DNA of 64,000 bases from DASRWI01 sp035654655 (GTDB lineage Bacteria; Bacteroidota; Ignavibacteria; Ignavibacteriales; Ignavibacteriaceae), in assembly GCA_035654655.1 (NCBI GenBank), contig DASRWI010000010.1, positions 1 to 64,000 of the forward strand, given 5' to 3'. How positions within the stretch are numbered: the first letter of the stretch is position 1; each line of letters begins with the position of its first letter. Below the pieces are notes generated by a model. That model was not told the DNA's origin, ran no database searches, and worked only from the letters and a program-made list of their open reading frames with translations. This document shows positions 27,926 through 37,958 of this stretch, piece by piece. The position numbers and the translations under genes are program-made.

Positions 27926-28897
27926 ATGATTGAAAATATTTCTTTTGATAAATCCTCATTTTCTACCGAAGAATGGGATAGATTTGTAGACACCTCTGAT
28001 AATGGAACAATGTTTCATAAAAGATTATTCCTATCCTACCATCCTAAAGATAGATTTGAAGATGCTTCGCTATTATTTACTAAGAAGGGACAGATCTTTT
28101 CAATATTTCCAGCAGTAATATTGAATAGAGATGGAATTCGAATTCTTTCTTCTCACGGTGGGGCTTCATATGGAAGTTTTGTATACAACAGTAATTTAAA
28201 TTTTAGAGAAGCATTTGACTTAGTTGAATCAGTAATAGATTTCGCCAAGAAAAAAGATTGCCAAAGAATTCAACTTACCATACCACCTATTATTTATCAG
28301 TCTAAATATTCAAACTATATTGATTTTGCTTTGGTTAAAAATGGTTTTCAATATGTAAAGAGAGATGTATCGAGTGTAGTTCAATTGGATTTTGATAAAG
28401 AAGATTTATTAAACACCTATAGGGCGGAAGCCAGAACTGCAGTTAAAAAATCAATAAAAGAAGGTATTGAAATAGCTGAATGTGAAAAGTTTGAAGAGTA
28501 CTATGAAATATTAAAAAAGAATTTAAAGATGAGGCACGGGGTTAATCCTACTCATACTCTTGATGAATTAATTAAGCTTAAGAAAATGTTCCCCAGTAAA
28601 ATAAGATTATGGGGAGCTTTTTTGAATGATAAATTAATAGCGGGTGTTTGTAACTTCAGTGCAAACTCTAAAGTAGTACTTGCTTTTTATATTAGTCATG
28701 ATGAAGATTATCAGGAGTACAGAGCAGTTAATTTATTGTTTTATGAAATTATGAAGAGATATAAAGATGAAGGGTATAAATTTCTTGATTTTGGCATCTT
28801 TACTGTAAATATGGATCCTAACTGGGGATTAGGAAGATTTAAAGAAAATTTTGGTGCCAGGGGAATATTTAGAGATACATTTTATAAAGATCTCTAA
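27926..28897 (+). CDS. FemAB-like / GNAT-fold acyltransferase of a surface-polysaccharide cluster
   Basis: 323 residues. Two GNAT-like halves are suggested by the aligned hydrophobic strands, and the C-terminal half has YRAVNLLFYEIMKRYKDEGYKFLDFGIF, the usual acetyltransferase helix and strand. This layout is shared with FemA/FemB peptidyl transferases and with proteins of exopolysaccharide loci. It precedes glycosyltransferase and flippase genes, with its stop sharing a base with the next ATG, so a role in modifying a glycan or its lipid carrier is inferred. Confidence 0.65.
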   Translation: MIENISFDKSSFSTEEWDRFVDTSDNGTMFHKRLFLSYHPKDRFEDASLLFTKKGQIFSIFPAVILNRDGIRILSSHGGASYGSFVYNSNLNFREAFDLVESVIDFAKKKDCQRIQLTIPPIIYQSKYSNYIDFALVKNGFQYVKRDVSSVVQLDFDKEDLLNTYRAEARTAVKKSIKEGIEIAECEKFEEYYEILKKNLKMRHGVNPTHTLDELIKLKKMFPSKIRLWGAFLNDKLIAGVCNFSANSKVVLAFYISHDEDYQEYRAVNLLFYEIMKRYKDEGYKFLDFGIFTVNMDPNWGLGRFKENFGARGIFRDTFYKDL

Positions 28898-29973
28898 TGC
28901 TTAAAATTTTACATTTAGCTCCGCAGAATTATGCAGGTGTACCTTATGATTTTTATAAGATGCATAATTCTTGCGGTGACTATTCAAGACTAATTACTTA
29001 CCATAAAAATCCTTTAGATTTTCCTGAAGATATCTGCTTGAAAATTCCACTTCCTAATTTTAATCTTGTTAAAAAATGGAGAAAATCAAAAGTTAATGAA
29101 GTTGAGATTGAAAATCCTACTACTTACAAGTTTTTTAAACCACATTCTGTATTAGAAAAAATATATTTTGATGTTAATGATTATTTAAAGTATTCCGTTA
29201 TTAATGATGCACTAAAAAAATATAATTTAGACGATTTTGGTATTATTCATTACGATGCGGGTTTAGATTTTTTTCGAAATGCCAGTCAGGCAAAAAGATG
29301 GAAACAGATGGGGAAAAAAATCGTTTGTTGTTATTATGGAAGTGATTTAAGAATTAGAGGGGTAATTAAAGAGCTGGATGAAATTTCTGATTTAAATATT
29401 ACATCAGAATATGACCATCTATTTCTAAAACCTGACTTGAAATATTTATTTTATCCTTATGATATATCAGAACTTCCTAAAAAAAATAAAATTGGTGATG
29501 TTGTTAAAATTGTTCATACTCCTACAAATAGAAAATATAAGGGAACTAATTTAATAATTGAAGTCATAACTAAACTTAAAAAAGAAAAAAAATTCGAATT
29601 CATATTACTCGAGAATACTCCCAGGAAAGAGGTCCTAAGAATAAAAAGTACGTGCGATATATGTATTGACCAGGTTGGTGGCTCAATGGGAGGAACTGGA
29701 TATGGTAAGGCTGGCTTAGAAACACTTGGTATGGGTTTACCAACTATAACCAATATGACAGAAGAATATCGAAAATGGCTCCCTGAAAATCCTTTTGTTG
29801 TTGCTAATAATGCAGATGAATTATATAATAAACTTAATGAACTCATAGATAATGAAGAATTAAGAAAAAGATTAGGTGAAGCAGGTAAGAAGTGGGTTAA
29901 GAAGTACCATGGGTTTGAATCTGTAAATAAAAAACTTTATGAACTTTATAAAGAAAACAACATAATTGAATGA
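28897..29973 (+). CDS. GT-B glycosyltransferase
   Basis: 358 residues. The C-terminal half is a GT-B nucleotide-sugar domain: IVHTPTNRKYKGTNLIIE, DICIDQVGGSMGGTGYGKAG, LETLGMGLPTI, and a closing helix ending in ELYKEN. The N-terminus (MLKILHLAPQNYAGVPYDFY) is the acceptor-binding Rossmann domain. Donor and acceptor cannot be told. Its ATG shares one base with the previous stop, and its stop overlaps the flippase start. Confidence 0.8.
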   Translation: MLKILHLAPQNYAGVPYDFYKMHNSCGDYSRLITYHKNPLDFPEDICLKIPLPNFNLVKKWRKSKVNEVEIENPTTYKFFKPHSVLEKIYFDVNDYLKYSVINDALKKYNLDDFGIIHYDAGLDFFRNASQAKRWKQMGKKIVCCYYGSDLRIRGVIKELDEISDLNITSEYDHLFLKPDLKYLFYPYDISELPKKNKIGDVVKIVHTPTNRKYKGTNLIIEVITKLKKEKKFEFILLENTPRKEVLRIKSTCDICIDQVGGSMGGTGYGKAGLETLGMGLPTITNMTEEYRKWLPENPFVVANNADELYNKLNELIDNEELRKRLGEAGKKWVKKYHGFESVNKKLYELYKENNIIE

Positions 29974-31394
29974 AAGAAAAAACTGAATTATCAGGTTCTG
30001 TTTTTAGATATTCAATTGGGAACCTTTTTGTAAGGGCATTAAGTTTTATTTTACTTCCTTTTTATTCTAATATTATTTCGGCTGAAGATTTTGGTGTTTA
30101 TGCAATTGTTATGTCTTTCTACACAGTCGCATCTGTATTCTTTCAATTCGGACTGCATTCATCTTTTTCAAAATTTTATATAGAAGAGAAAGATGCATTT
30201 GAAAAAAAGAAAATATTCAATTCAGTAATAAACTTCATAAGCATAATTAGTTTTATATTCTCCATAAGTATTATGCTTATGTCAGGAGAAATTTCAAAGC
30301 TGCTTTTTGGCAACTTTAACCAATATTATTTGATAATCATAATTGCTTTTGCTTTATTGTTTGATACAATCTCTTATTATCTTCTCCATCTTCTCAAGAC
30401 TATTGAAAAATCAAGAACAGTATTAATTTATTCTTCCATATCAGCACTAATCAATTTTATCTTAAACATAGTCTTGTTGTATGTTTTTAACTTAGGCATA
30501 TCAGGTATTATTCTGGCACAAGCCGGAGCTTCTTTAATATTAGTAATTATGTTGATTCCTTTAATTACTTCGGAATATTCATTTGCTATTACTAAAAAGT
30601 ATTTAAGAAGATTAATAATCTTTGCTATTCCAATATTTGCTGCAGGAATATTTTCTTCACTAATTGATGTATCTGATAGGTTCATTCTTAATCATTTTAT
30701 GGATGAAAGAGATGTGGGTGTTTATAGCTTTTCATACAGAATAGCTTTGATAATGAATGTGTTTGTTATTTCTTTTAGAACTGCATGGGTACCAAGGGCT
30801 ATGAATTTATATGTTCAAAAAGAATATACATCAACTGCAGGAAGCACGTTAACAAAAATAATTGCAGCATCAGGATTAATATTTATAAGTATATGTCTAT
30901 TGGCTCAAGATTTATTTAATCTGCAAATATTTGGTTTTAATTTTTTAAACAAGAATTATTTAGATGGCATAATAATTCTTCCTTATGTGTTAACCGGTTA
31001 TTTTTTTAGCTTAATAGGGAACTTTTATTTCTTATATCCTTATGTTGAAGAGAAAAATTATCACTTTCTATTAGGAGATGCTTTTAGTTTTATTGTAAAT
31101 CTAGGAATGAACTTTTTGTTAATACCTTATTTAGGTATTAAAGGTGCAGGTATTGCAACAATGTTATCTTTTATGTTCTATGCTTTTTATATGTACATTA
31201 TTTCCCATAAAAAAATAAAAGTAAAACATAATCCCGGGTTAAACATTAGTATTATTCTAACAACAGCCATAATATATTTTATAGGTATTTATGTCAATAA
31301 TGTTTTTATAGACATTCTCCTTTTAATGACCTACTCAGTTATTATGTTAAAAAATTTTAAAATAAACTTTAAAAATCTATTCGGACTTAGTTAG
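29970..31394 (+). CDS. Oligosaccharide flippase (Wzx/MurJ-type, MOP superfamily)
   Basis: 474 residues with about 14 predicted hydrophobic segments and few charged residues. The N-terminus LSGSVFRYSIGNLFVRALSFILLPFY, with a positively charged residue followed by alternating hydrophobic stretches, is typical of Wzx proteins. It moves lipid-linked glycan units across the inner membrane. It overlaps the previous glycosyltransferase by 4 bp, and its last 18 bases overlap the end of the convergent glycosyltransferase. Confidence 0.85.
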   Translation: MKEKTELSGSVFRYSIGNLFVRALSFILLPFYSNIISAEDFGVYAIVMSFYTVASVFFQFGLHSSFSKFYIEEKDAFEKKKIFNSVINFISIISFIFSISIMLMSGEISKLLFGNFNQYYLIIIIAFALLFDTISYYLLHLLKTIEKSRTVLIYSSISALINFILNIVLLYVFNLGISGIILAQAGASLILVIMLIPLITSEYSFAITKKYLRRLIIFAIPIFAAGIFSSLIDVSDRFILNHFMDERDVGVYSFSYRIALIMNVFVISFRTAWVPRAMNLYVQKEYTSTAGSTLTKIIAASGLIFISICLLAQDLFNLQIFGFNFLNKNYLDGIIILPYVLTGYFFSLIGNFYFLYPYVEEKNYHFLLGDAFSFIVNLGMNFLLIPYLGIKGAGIATMLSFMFYAFYMYIISHKKIKVKHNPGLNISIILTTAIIYFIGIYVNNVFIDILLLMTYSVIMLKNFKINFKNLFGLS

Positions 31395-32510
31395 TCTATT
31401 AACAAAATTAATCAACTTCTTTGATTCTTCTTCCCAATTTAATTTTTCTTCAATTAGCTTTCTATTATTCATCCCCTGCAAAATCATTAATGAGGGATTG
31501 TTAATATATTGATGTAATCTATTAACTACTTCAGAAATGTTATCAGGATCAACAAGAAAACCATATTCATCTATTTCTTTTAACTCTTTTCTGATAGGAG
31601 GAACATCAGAATAAATAAAAGGTTTACCCAAAGCCATATACTCAAATAATTTTATCGGAAGGGAATTGTTATAAATAAAATTCTTGGTTCTTAAATCCAA
31701 ACAAATATGAACATCTTTTAAATTATTTGAAAACTCATTATAAGGAAACCACCCGACTCTAACTATCTTTATTTTTTTAGTTTGCTCAACCTTTAAATCA
31801 AAAATGTCTTCATCAAGTTGTTTTTCGAATTTACCAATTACCAAAATTTTAATTTCAAAGTTCATATATTTTTTACGTACTTCTTCAGCAGCATCAATTA
31901 TATTTAAAATACCTCTATCCAGCTTGATTAAGCCTGCATAACATAATACCAATTCTTTTTTATTAAATTCTTTATAGTAAGGAGGGAAGTATTTTAGAAT
32001 AGGGTAATAGCCTATAATTATTTTTTCCTTAGTAGGGGCAAAATAGTCATATCTTCTTTTCTTTGTAATTTCTCCAATAATAAGAGCATTTGCTAAATTA
32101 GAGGTAAGAATGTTATTGAAGTAATATTTGAGATAAGTGAAAACATTAAACTTGTTTTTTTGTGCAACATTTTCAGGATACCATTCGGTAATATCAAGTA
32201 TTATTTTACAAAGATTATTCTGATACTTCTTATATTTGTAAGCAGAAAATACAGGAAAATGTTCAAAACAGATTATTACATCAGGTTTAATATCAATAAG
32301 TAAATTGTAGAACTTATCAATTTTGTCTTTTTTTGATAAGCCTATATCAACAAATCCAATGATACTGATGGTTTCAATTTCTTTTTCAATGGCTTGAGTT
32401 GAGCAGATTATCGTTATTTCATTGTTATTTTCAGCTAAAGATTTTCCAAATTTCCAATAAATCCTCTCATCGAGAGGCGGATGTCCCGAAGTAATAAGTG
32501 CAATTTTCAT
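31377..32510 (-). CDS. Family 4-like glycosyltransferase
   Basis: 377 residues. The N-terminus MKIALITSGHPPLDERIYWK is typical of a GT-B acceptor domain. The C-terminal half has KELVLCYAGLIKLDRGILNI and the donor motif LFEYMALGKPFIYSDVPPI, with the acidic Glu of the E-x7-E pair. It is convergent with the flippase and divergent from the following GT9 gene. Probably part of the same glycan cluster; the sugar is unknown. Confidence 0.8.
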   Translation of the reverse strand: MKIALITSGHPPLDERIYWKFGKSLAENNNEITIICSTQAIEKEIETISIIGFVDIGLSKKDKIDKFYNLLIDIKPDVIICFEHFPVFSAYKYKKYQNNLCKIILDITEWYPENVAQKNKFNVFTYLKYYFNNILTSNLANALIIGEITKKRRYDYFAPTKEKIIIGYYPILKYFPPYYKEFNKKELVLCYAGLIKLDRGILNIIDAAEEVRKKYMNFEIKILVIGKFEKQLDEDIFDLKVEQTKKIKIVRVGWFPYNEFSNNLKDVHICLDLRTKNFIYNNSLPIKLFEYMALGKPFIYSDVPPIRKELKEIDEYGFLVDPDNISEVVNRLHQYINNPSLMILQGMNNRKLIEEKLNWEEESKKLINFVNRLTKSE

Positions 32511-32531
32511 AAAATTAAATATTATTTAACA

Positions 32532-33527
32532 TTGACAAATTTAAGAATATTAATAATAAGAATTGATAGGATCGGAGATGTTGTTCTCTCCACACCCCTT
32601 CCCAGAGAAATTAAGAGAGCTTTTCCTGAAGCATCAGTTTCTGTGTTAGTTAAAGAATATACCAGTGATATTTATTTGAATAATCCTTTCATTGATAGTA
32701 TATTAATCTATGAGGATTACCCTACAGCCTTAAGTCTTGTAAAGAAGATAAGAAAAGGAAAATATGATTTCTCATTTATGCTTCTACCTGATGAGAAAAT
32801 AAACTGGACCTTATTTTTTTCAGGTATAAAAAACAGATTCGGAGTAGGACATAAGTTTTATCAATTTATTACTAATAGTAAGAGCGTTTTTAGAAGAAAA
32901 TATTTAGACTATAGACACGAATCCGAATACTGTATGGATATGCTAAGGAAATTAAATGTAAATCCTGATTCATTAGACCCTGAGATTTATTTAACTAAAG
33001 ATGAAAAAGATATTAGTAGAGAAATCAAAGAAAGATATCAAAACAAAATAGCTGTTGGTATAAATACTACCAGCGGTAACTCTGCTCCGAACATTGATGT
33101 GAGTGAATATAGAAAGGTAATAAATAAACTATTAACAGATGAAAAAATTATAGTTATAGTAACCGATTTAGTCCCTCCCGAGAAGATAGCTAATATTGAA
33201 GGTGTATTATATCCTAATATTGAACATCCTTTAAGACAATCAATAATTAATTTTTATACTTTGGATTATTTAATTTCAGCCAGTACTGGTCCTATGCATA
33301 TTGCAGCTGCATTAAAAATACCAACAGTGGCATTATTTTGTCCACTTCCCGCCACTTCTCCTGATTTATGGGGACCAAGAGGGAATAGAGCAGAAATAAT
33401 ACTTCCTGAACCCAATTATTGTCAAACTAAATGTCCTGGAGATCCTAAGAAGTGCAACTTCTCTGGAACAGGAGGAATTGATGCAGATAAAGTAATTTAC
33501 AGATTAGATAAGTTTATTAAAAAATGA
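32532..33527 (+). CDS. GT9 family glycosyltransferase (heptosyltransferase-like)
   Basis: The TTG at 32532 is preferred because it gives the standard N-terminus (TNLRILIIRIDRIGDVVLSTP) and avoids overlap with the divergent gene; an upstream ATG at 32481 is possible. The product is 331 residues. ASTGPMHIAAAL and PTVALFCPLPATSPDLWGPRG are hallmark GT9 strings. GT9 enzymes add heptose or related sugars to lipopolysaccharide cores. Three C-terminal cysteines around YCQTKCPGDPKKCN are also common in the family. Stop overlaps the glycerate kinase start by 4 bp. Confidence 0.85.
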   Translation: MTNLRILIIRIDRIGDVVLSTPLPREIKRAFPEASVSVLVKEYTSDIYLNNPFIDSILIYEDYPTALSLVKKIRKGKYDFSFMLLPDEKINWTLFFSGIKNRFGVGHKFYQFITNSKSVFRRKYLDYRHESEYCMDMLRKLNVNPDSLDPEIYLTKDEKDISREIKERYQNKIAVGINTTSGNSAPNIDVSEYRKVINKLLTDEKIIVIVTDLVPPEKIANIEGVLYPNIEHPLRQSIINFYTLDYLISASTGPMHIAAALKIPTVALFCPLPATSPDLWGPRGNRAEIILPEPNYCQTKCPGDPKKCNFSGTGGIDADKVIYRLDKFIKK

Positions 33528-34645
33528 AAAATTTATTAATTGCTGTGAATAGTTTTAAAGAATGTGCTTCATCTACTTATATAACAAGTACTTATAAGAA
33601 ATTGTTTAAAAAAGATTATAATGTATTTGCACATCCAATGACGGATGGTGGTGATGGTTTTCTGGTAGTATGTAAAGATAGGTTTAAACTACAAATTTTA
33701 ACATTTAAAATATTGAATTCCTTTAACAATGCAGAATTAAAGGTAGATGTAGGTTATGATAAAATAAGTAAAACCTTATATTTAGAATCTGCAGATGTTA
33801 TTGGATTAAAATTATTAAATAAGAATTACCGAAATGCTGCAGTATTGAACTCAGAAAATCTTGGAGAATTATTTTTGAAAATAATAGACAAGATTATTCA
33901 AGAGGGAATTATCGTTAATAAATTAATTATTGGTGTTGGTGGGACTGCTGTAACAGACCTTGGTGCAGGAATGATGAGAATCTTAGGTATGAATTATTTA
34001 AGTAAAGGAATAATTCTTAAAGAACTTAAGCCAGTAAACTTTGTCCTTATCGATGACGTAGATGTTATTTATGAAAATCTTCCCTTTGAAATAGAATTAG
34101 TAATAGATGTAGATAACCCTTTGTTGGGTAATAATGGAGCTGTTAGAGTCTTCGGTAAGCAAAAGGGATTAGATAAATATCAAATGGATTTAGTTGAAAA
34201 AGGTTTTGTAAATTTAATTAGTCTATACGAGCAAAATGGATTCAAAATAAAGAAAGAAAAACTATCAGGTGCAGGTGGTGGAATAGCAGCTGCTTTACAA
34301 ATATTCTTTAAAGCTAAAACTATTTCTGCTGAAGAGTTCATTATGCATAAAATAAATTTGACTGAAATAAAAGATAAAATTGATTATGTTGTAACCGGAG
34401 AAGGAAAATTTGATAATCAAAGTGTAAACAATAAGGTTACGGGAATTATAATGAAAAATTTTAAAAATGCTGAAAAAATTTTTCTTTGTTGTGGGCAAAT
34501 TGATAAGGCTTCCAAAAATTTACTTCCGAAAAATGTTGATGCTATTGATTTTTTAAAATTTCACGAAAATGTAGAAAATTCAATGAAAAATATAGATTTA
34601 AGCCTTAAAAAATCTGCAGATTTAATTATCAACAGAAAAAAGTAG
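33524..34645 (+). CDS. Glycerate kinase (GlxK/GarK type)
   Basis: 373 residues. The GlxK/GarK signature is visible: IAVNSFKECAS at the start, HPMTDGGDGFL, IIGVGGTAVTDLGAGMMRILG, DNPLLGNNGAVRVFGKQKG and VVTGEGKFDNQS. The enzyme phosphorylates D-glycerate to a phosphoglycerate. It overlaps the GT9 gene by 4 bp, which is an unusual place for it; a link to surface glycan synthesis is possible but unproven. Confidence 0.88.
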   Translation: MKNLLIAVNSFKECASSTYITSTYKKLFKKDYNVFAHPMTDGGDGFLVVCKDRFKLQILTFKILNSFNNAELKVDVGYDKISKTLYLESADVIGLKLLNKNYRNAAVLNSENLGELFLKIIDKIIQEGIIVNKLIIGVGGTAVTDLGAGMMRILGMNYLSKGIILKELKPVNFVLIDDVDVIYENLPFEIELVIDVDNPLLGNNGAVRVFGKQKGLDKYQMDLVEKGFVNLISLYEQNGFKIKKEKLSGAGGGIAAALQIFFKAKTISAEEFIMHKINLTEIKDKIDYVVTGEGKFDNQSVNNKVTGIIMKNFKNAEKIFLCCGQIDKASKNLLPKNVDAIDFLKFHENVENSMKNIDLSLKKSADLIINRKK

Positions 34646-34704
34646 GATTTTTAGTATTCAAAAATTTTATTAAATTAAAATCAATAAAATGGAATTTAGG
34701 ATTA

Positions 34705-35544
34705 ATGAAACAATATCTTGATTTAGTAAATACTGTCATAAATGAAGGAATTCGTAAGCCTTCCAGAACTGGAATTGATACTATTTCCTATTTTGGAGCC
34801 TTTTATAAGGTAGACCTTTCTAAAGGGTTTCCTTTATTAACTACCAAAAAAATGGAATGGAAATCCTTATTATACGAAGTGCTATGGTATTTATCAGGTG
34901 AAAATCATATTAGGAATTTGAGGAAACATACAAAAATTTGGGATGCATGGGCAGACGAAGAAGGCAATCTTGAAACTGCTTATGGATATTTTTGGAGACA
35001 TTTCCCGAGTGCCAAAAAAGATGAAAATGGAAATTGGCAGGTAACTGAAGTAGACCAAATTCAATATGTTATTGATGAAATTAAAAGAAATCCATTTAGC
35101 CGAAGATTAGTTGTAAGTGCTTGGGAACCTGGAAATGCTACAAAAAGCAAATTGCCTCCTTGCCACTATTCATTCGCTTTTAATGTTAATGATGGAAAAT
35201 TAAATTGCCATTTAACCCAACGTTCAGGAGACATTGCTTTAGGAATTCCATTCAATCTGGCAGCTTACTCTATATTGACTCAAATTATTGCTCAGGAAAC
35301 AAACCTTGAGCTGGGACATTTTGCGCATACAATTATAGATGCTCATATATATGTTGCTGATGAAGGAACTCCGATGGAGAGATATGACCACCTTAAAGGA
35401 TTAAAGGAGCAGCTAAAGAGAGAACCTTTACCTTTATCTAAATTAATCATTAAGAAAAAACCAATTAATGAATTGTCCTTCGAGGATTTTGAGTTAGTTG
35501 ATTATAAATCATATGACAAAATTAAATTTGAGGTTGCCGTTTGA
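34705..35544 (+). CDS. thyA: Thymidylate synthase
   Basis: 279 residues. The catalytic Cys153 lies in LPPCHYSFAF, followed by LTQRSGDIALGIPFN (nucleotide-binding) and AHTIIDAHIYV. RTGIDTISYFG near the start is the phosphate-binding loop. It methylates dUMP to dTMP using methylenetetrahydrofolate and yields dihydrofolate, which the next gene recycles. The last codons overlap the start of the dihydrofolate reductase gene (TTGA). Confidence 0.97.
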   Translation: MKQYLDLVNTVINEGIRKPSRTGIDTISYFGAFYKVDLSKGFPLLTTKKMEWKSLLYEVLWYLSGENHIRNLRKHTKIWDAWADEEGNLETAYGYFWRHFPSAKKDENGNWQVTEVDQIQYVIDEIKRNPFSRRLVVSAWEPGNATKSKLPPCHYSFAFNVNDGKLNCHLTQRSGDIALGIPFNLAAYSILTQIIAQETNLELGHFAHTIIDAHIYVADEGTPMERYDHLKGLKEQLKREPLPLSKLIIKKKPINELSFEDFELVDYKSYDKIKFEVAV

Positions 35545-36029
35545 AGAAGATTATCATTGTAGCCGTTGCTAAGAATGGGGTAATAGGAAGAAAATCTGGA
35601 GAAATGCCCTGGCATGTGAAGGAAGAATTCCAGCATTTTAAGAATACTACAATGAGTTTCCCTATTATTATGGGAAGAAAAACATTTATCTCCTTAGGCT
35701 ATAGCCCATTAAAAGGAAGATTAAATATAATTCTGTCAAAGAATAAGGATTATAAAGTTAAATCGTCTGGCGATGTAATGGTATTAAATAGTTTAAAAGA
35801 AGCTATAAAACATTGTGAAGATAAAAATTATGAAAAAGCATTTATTATTGGAGGAGGAATTGTTTTTGAAGAAGGTATTGAATTAGCAGATGAAATGATT
35901 GTTTCAAGAATGAAATTTGAAGCAGAAGGCGATGTAGTTTTTCCATTAATTAAAGAAGCTTTATGGGAAGTTAAAAGTATAGAAGAACATAAAGAATTTG
36001 ATATTTATACTTATGTGAAAAGAGCTTAA
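35541..36029 (+). CDS. folA: Dihydrofolate reductase
   Basis: 162 residues, starting at TTG within the thyA stop region. The N-terminus IIIVAVAKNGVIG, EMPWHVKEEF, IIMGRKTFISLGYSPLKGRLNIILS, and AFIIGGGIVFEE are standard DHFR motifs; the conserved active-site acid is the Glu of EEF. It reduces dihydrofolate made by ThyA. The stop shares a base with the mutL ATG, so the three genes are co-transcribed. Confidence 0.95.
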   Translation: MKKIIIVAVAKNGVIGRKSGEMPWHVKEEFQHFKNTTMSFPIIMGRKTFISLGYSPLKGRLNIILSKNKDYKVKSSGDVMVLNSLKEAIKHCEDKNYEKAFIIGGGIVFEEGIELADEMIVSRMKFEAEGDVVFPLIKEALWEVKSIEEHKEFDIYTYVKRA

Positions 36030-37885
36030 TGTCAGACAATAGAATTAAAATACTCCCAGAAAACATAGCCAACAAAATAGCAGCCGGGGAAGTTGTCCAA
36101 AGACCTGAATCTGTCGTAAAAGAATTATTGGAAAATTCAATTGATGCGGGCTCAAGCGAAATAGATTTGATAATAAAAAAGGCCGGTAAATCATTAATAC
36201 AGGTTTGCGATAATGGTTCAGGAATGAATGAAGATGATGCTATTCTATGCATTCAAAAACATGCCACGAGTAAAATTAAAGAGTACGAAGACCTTGAAGC
36301 AATTTCTACACTTGGATTTAGAGGTGAAGCGCTAAGTTCTATTGCTTCAGTTAGTCAGTTTGAAATCAAAACCGAACGAAAAGAAGATGAAATTGGAACT
36401 TTAATTAGGGTAGAAGATGATGAATCATTAACTAAGTTAAAGGGTTCTTATCCAAAAGGCACATCAATTTCGGTAAAGAATTTATTTTATAATACCCCTG
36501 CAAGAAGAAACTTTCTTAAAACAGATGCTACTGAATTAAAGCATATTATTGATACCTTTAACAAAATCGCTTTAAGTCATCCTGAAACTCATTTTAGACT
36601 ATTTAATGATAATGATGTTGTATTTGATTATAAAACTGGGACATTGGAAAACAGAATCAATAGTGTTTTTGCCGATAATATGCTTGATGCTTTATTACCA
36701 GCTAAAGAAAATACTGATTTATTTAATGTTAATGGTTACATAGGTAAACCTTCGCTTCTAAAAAAGAATAAAGGTGAACAATATTTATTTTTGAACAAAA
36801 GGTATGTCCAAAGCAAGCAAATAAATCATGCTGTCTTTACAGCATACGAAAATATTTTGGAAAAAGGAGATTATCCTTTTTTTATACTATTCATCGAACT
36901 TGATCCAAGAAGAATTGATATTAACGTACATCCTTCAAAACTTGAAGTCAGATTTGAAGATGAAAAAGATATTTATAACATTATTGTCGCAGTTATTAAA
37001 AGAAGTTTAGGGATGCATGACCTTGTACCAAGTATGACCATCACTCCTAATGAAAGAGGAGAAGAAAAAATATTCTTTAATAGTTATGTTAAAGCAGAAA
37101 AAAATGATTTCTCAGATAGACCTAAATCATCTTCACCTTCCAACTACAAAAAAGAATATAGTGATTCTGAAATAGATCAAATATTTAGTGGGATTCCGGA
37201 TGATTTAAAAGGGAATGCATCTTTATCTAATATGGATATGCCTATTGAAAATATTTTCGAAAAACCTTTACCTAAAACACAAGAGAGAATATTTCAAAGC
37301 AATCAAAATGAAGAAACATCAGCTTTCATAATTCAACTTCATAATAAATATATTCTTTCGCAAATAAAGACAGGATTAATGATAATTGACCAGCACGTTG
37401 CTCACGAAAGAATTCTTTATGAAAAAATTAAAAAGAAGTATGAAGGTAGTTCGGCATTTTCACAGAATCTTCTTTTCCCTATAACATTAGAATTAGACCC
37501 GGGAAAATTCAATGTAGTAAAAGAACTTCATTCTTATTTGACCAAAATTGGGTTTGATATAAAATTTTTCAGTAAAAATACGGTTGTTATTGAAGGTGTT
37601 CCTGAAGATATTAAATCTGGACATGAAGAAAAAATCCTTATGGAAATAGTTGATGAGTATGTTATTAATTTCAGGGAAAAGAAACTAGATGAAATTGAAA
37701 GTTTAGCAAAGGCATACTCCTGCAAAGCTGCAATAAAGGCAGGTGATTCTCTAAATGAAAAAGAAATGCGATTATTAATTGACCAGCTTTTTGCAACCGA
37801 AAATCCATATGTGTGCCCACACGGTAGACCTATAGTTATTAAAATATCATTAGATGAATTTGATAGAAGATTTGGGAGAACCTAG
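36029..37885 (+). CDS. mutL: DNA mismatch repair protein MutL
   Basis: 618 residues. The N-terminal GHKL ATPase has KIAAGEVVQRPESVVKELLE, ENSIDAGS, GSGM and GFRGEAL motifs. The C-terminal dimerisation domain carries the endonuclease motif DQHV-x2-E-x4-E at residues 454-465, with Val for the usual Ala, plus SCKAAIKAG and the terminal CPHGRP. This suggests a nicking MutL, as in bacteria lacking MutH. It couples MutS recognition to strand removal. Confidence 0.96.
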   Translation: MSDNRIKILPENIANKIAAGEVVQRPESVVKELLENSIDAGSSEIDLIIKKAGKSLIQVCDNGSGMNEDDAILCIQKHATSKIKEYEDLEAISTLGFRGEALSSIASVSQFEIKTERKEDEIGTLIRVEDDESLTKLKGSYPKGTSISVKNLFYNTPARRNFLKTDATELKHIIDTFNKIALSHPETHFRLFNDNDVVFDYKTGTLENRINSVFADNMLDALLPAKENTDLFNVNGYIGKPSLLKKNKGEQYLFLNKRYVQSKQINHAVFTAYENILEKGDYPFFILFIELDPRRIDINVHPSKLEVRFEDEKDIYNIIVAVIKRSLGMHDLVPSMTITPNERGEEKIFFNSYVKAEKNDFSDRPKSSSPSNYKKEYSDSEIDQIFSGIPDDLKGNASLSNMDMPIENIFEKPLPKTQERIFQSNQNEETSAFIIQLHNKYILSQIKTGLMIIDQHVAHERILYEKIKKKYEGSSAFSQNLLFPITLELDPGKFNVVKELHSYLTKIGFDIKFFSKNTVVIEGVPEDIKSGHEEKILMEIVDEYVINFREKKLDEIESLAKAYSCKAAIKAGDSLNEKEMRLLIDQLFATENPYVCPHGRPIVIKISLDEFDRRFGRT

Positions 37886-37958
37886 AAGTATTCTGAATAT
37901 TAGATAAAGTTATTTTTATTTTTTATATTATTAAGAATATTAATAACATCTATTTTTA

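Noticed and set aside
32481..32531. Upstream ATG start for the GT9 gene
   Set aside because: It would overlap the divergent gene's start and add an atypical 17-residue leader before the conserved N-terminus.
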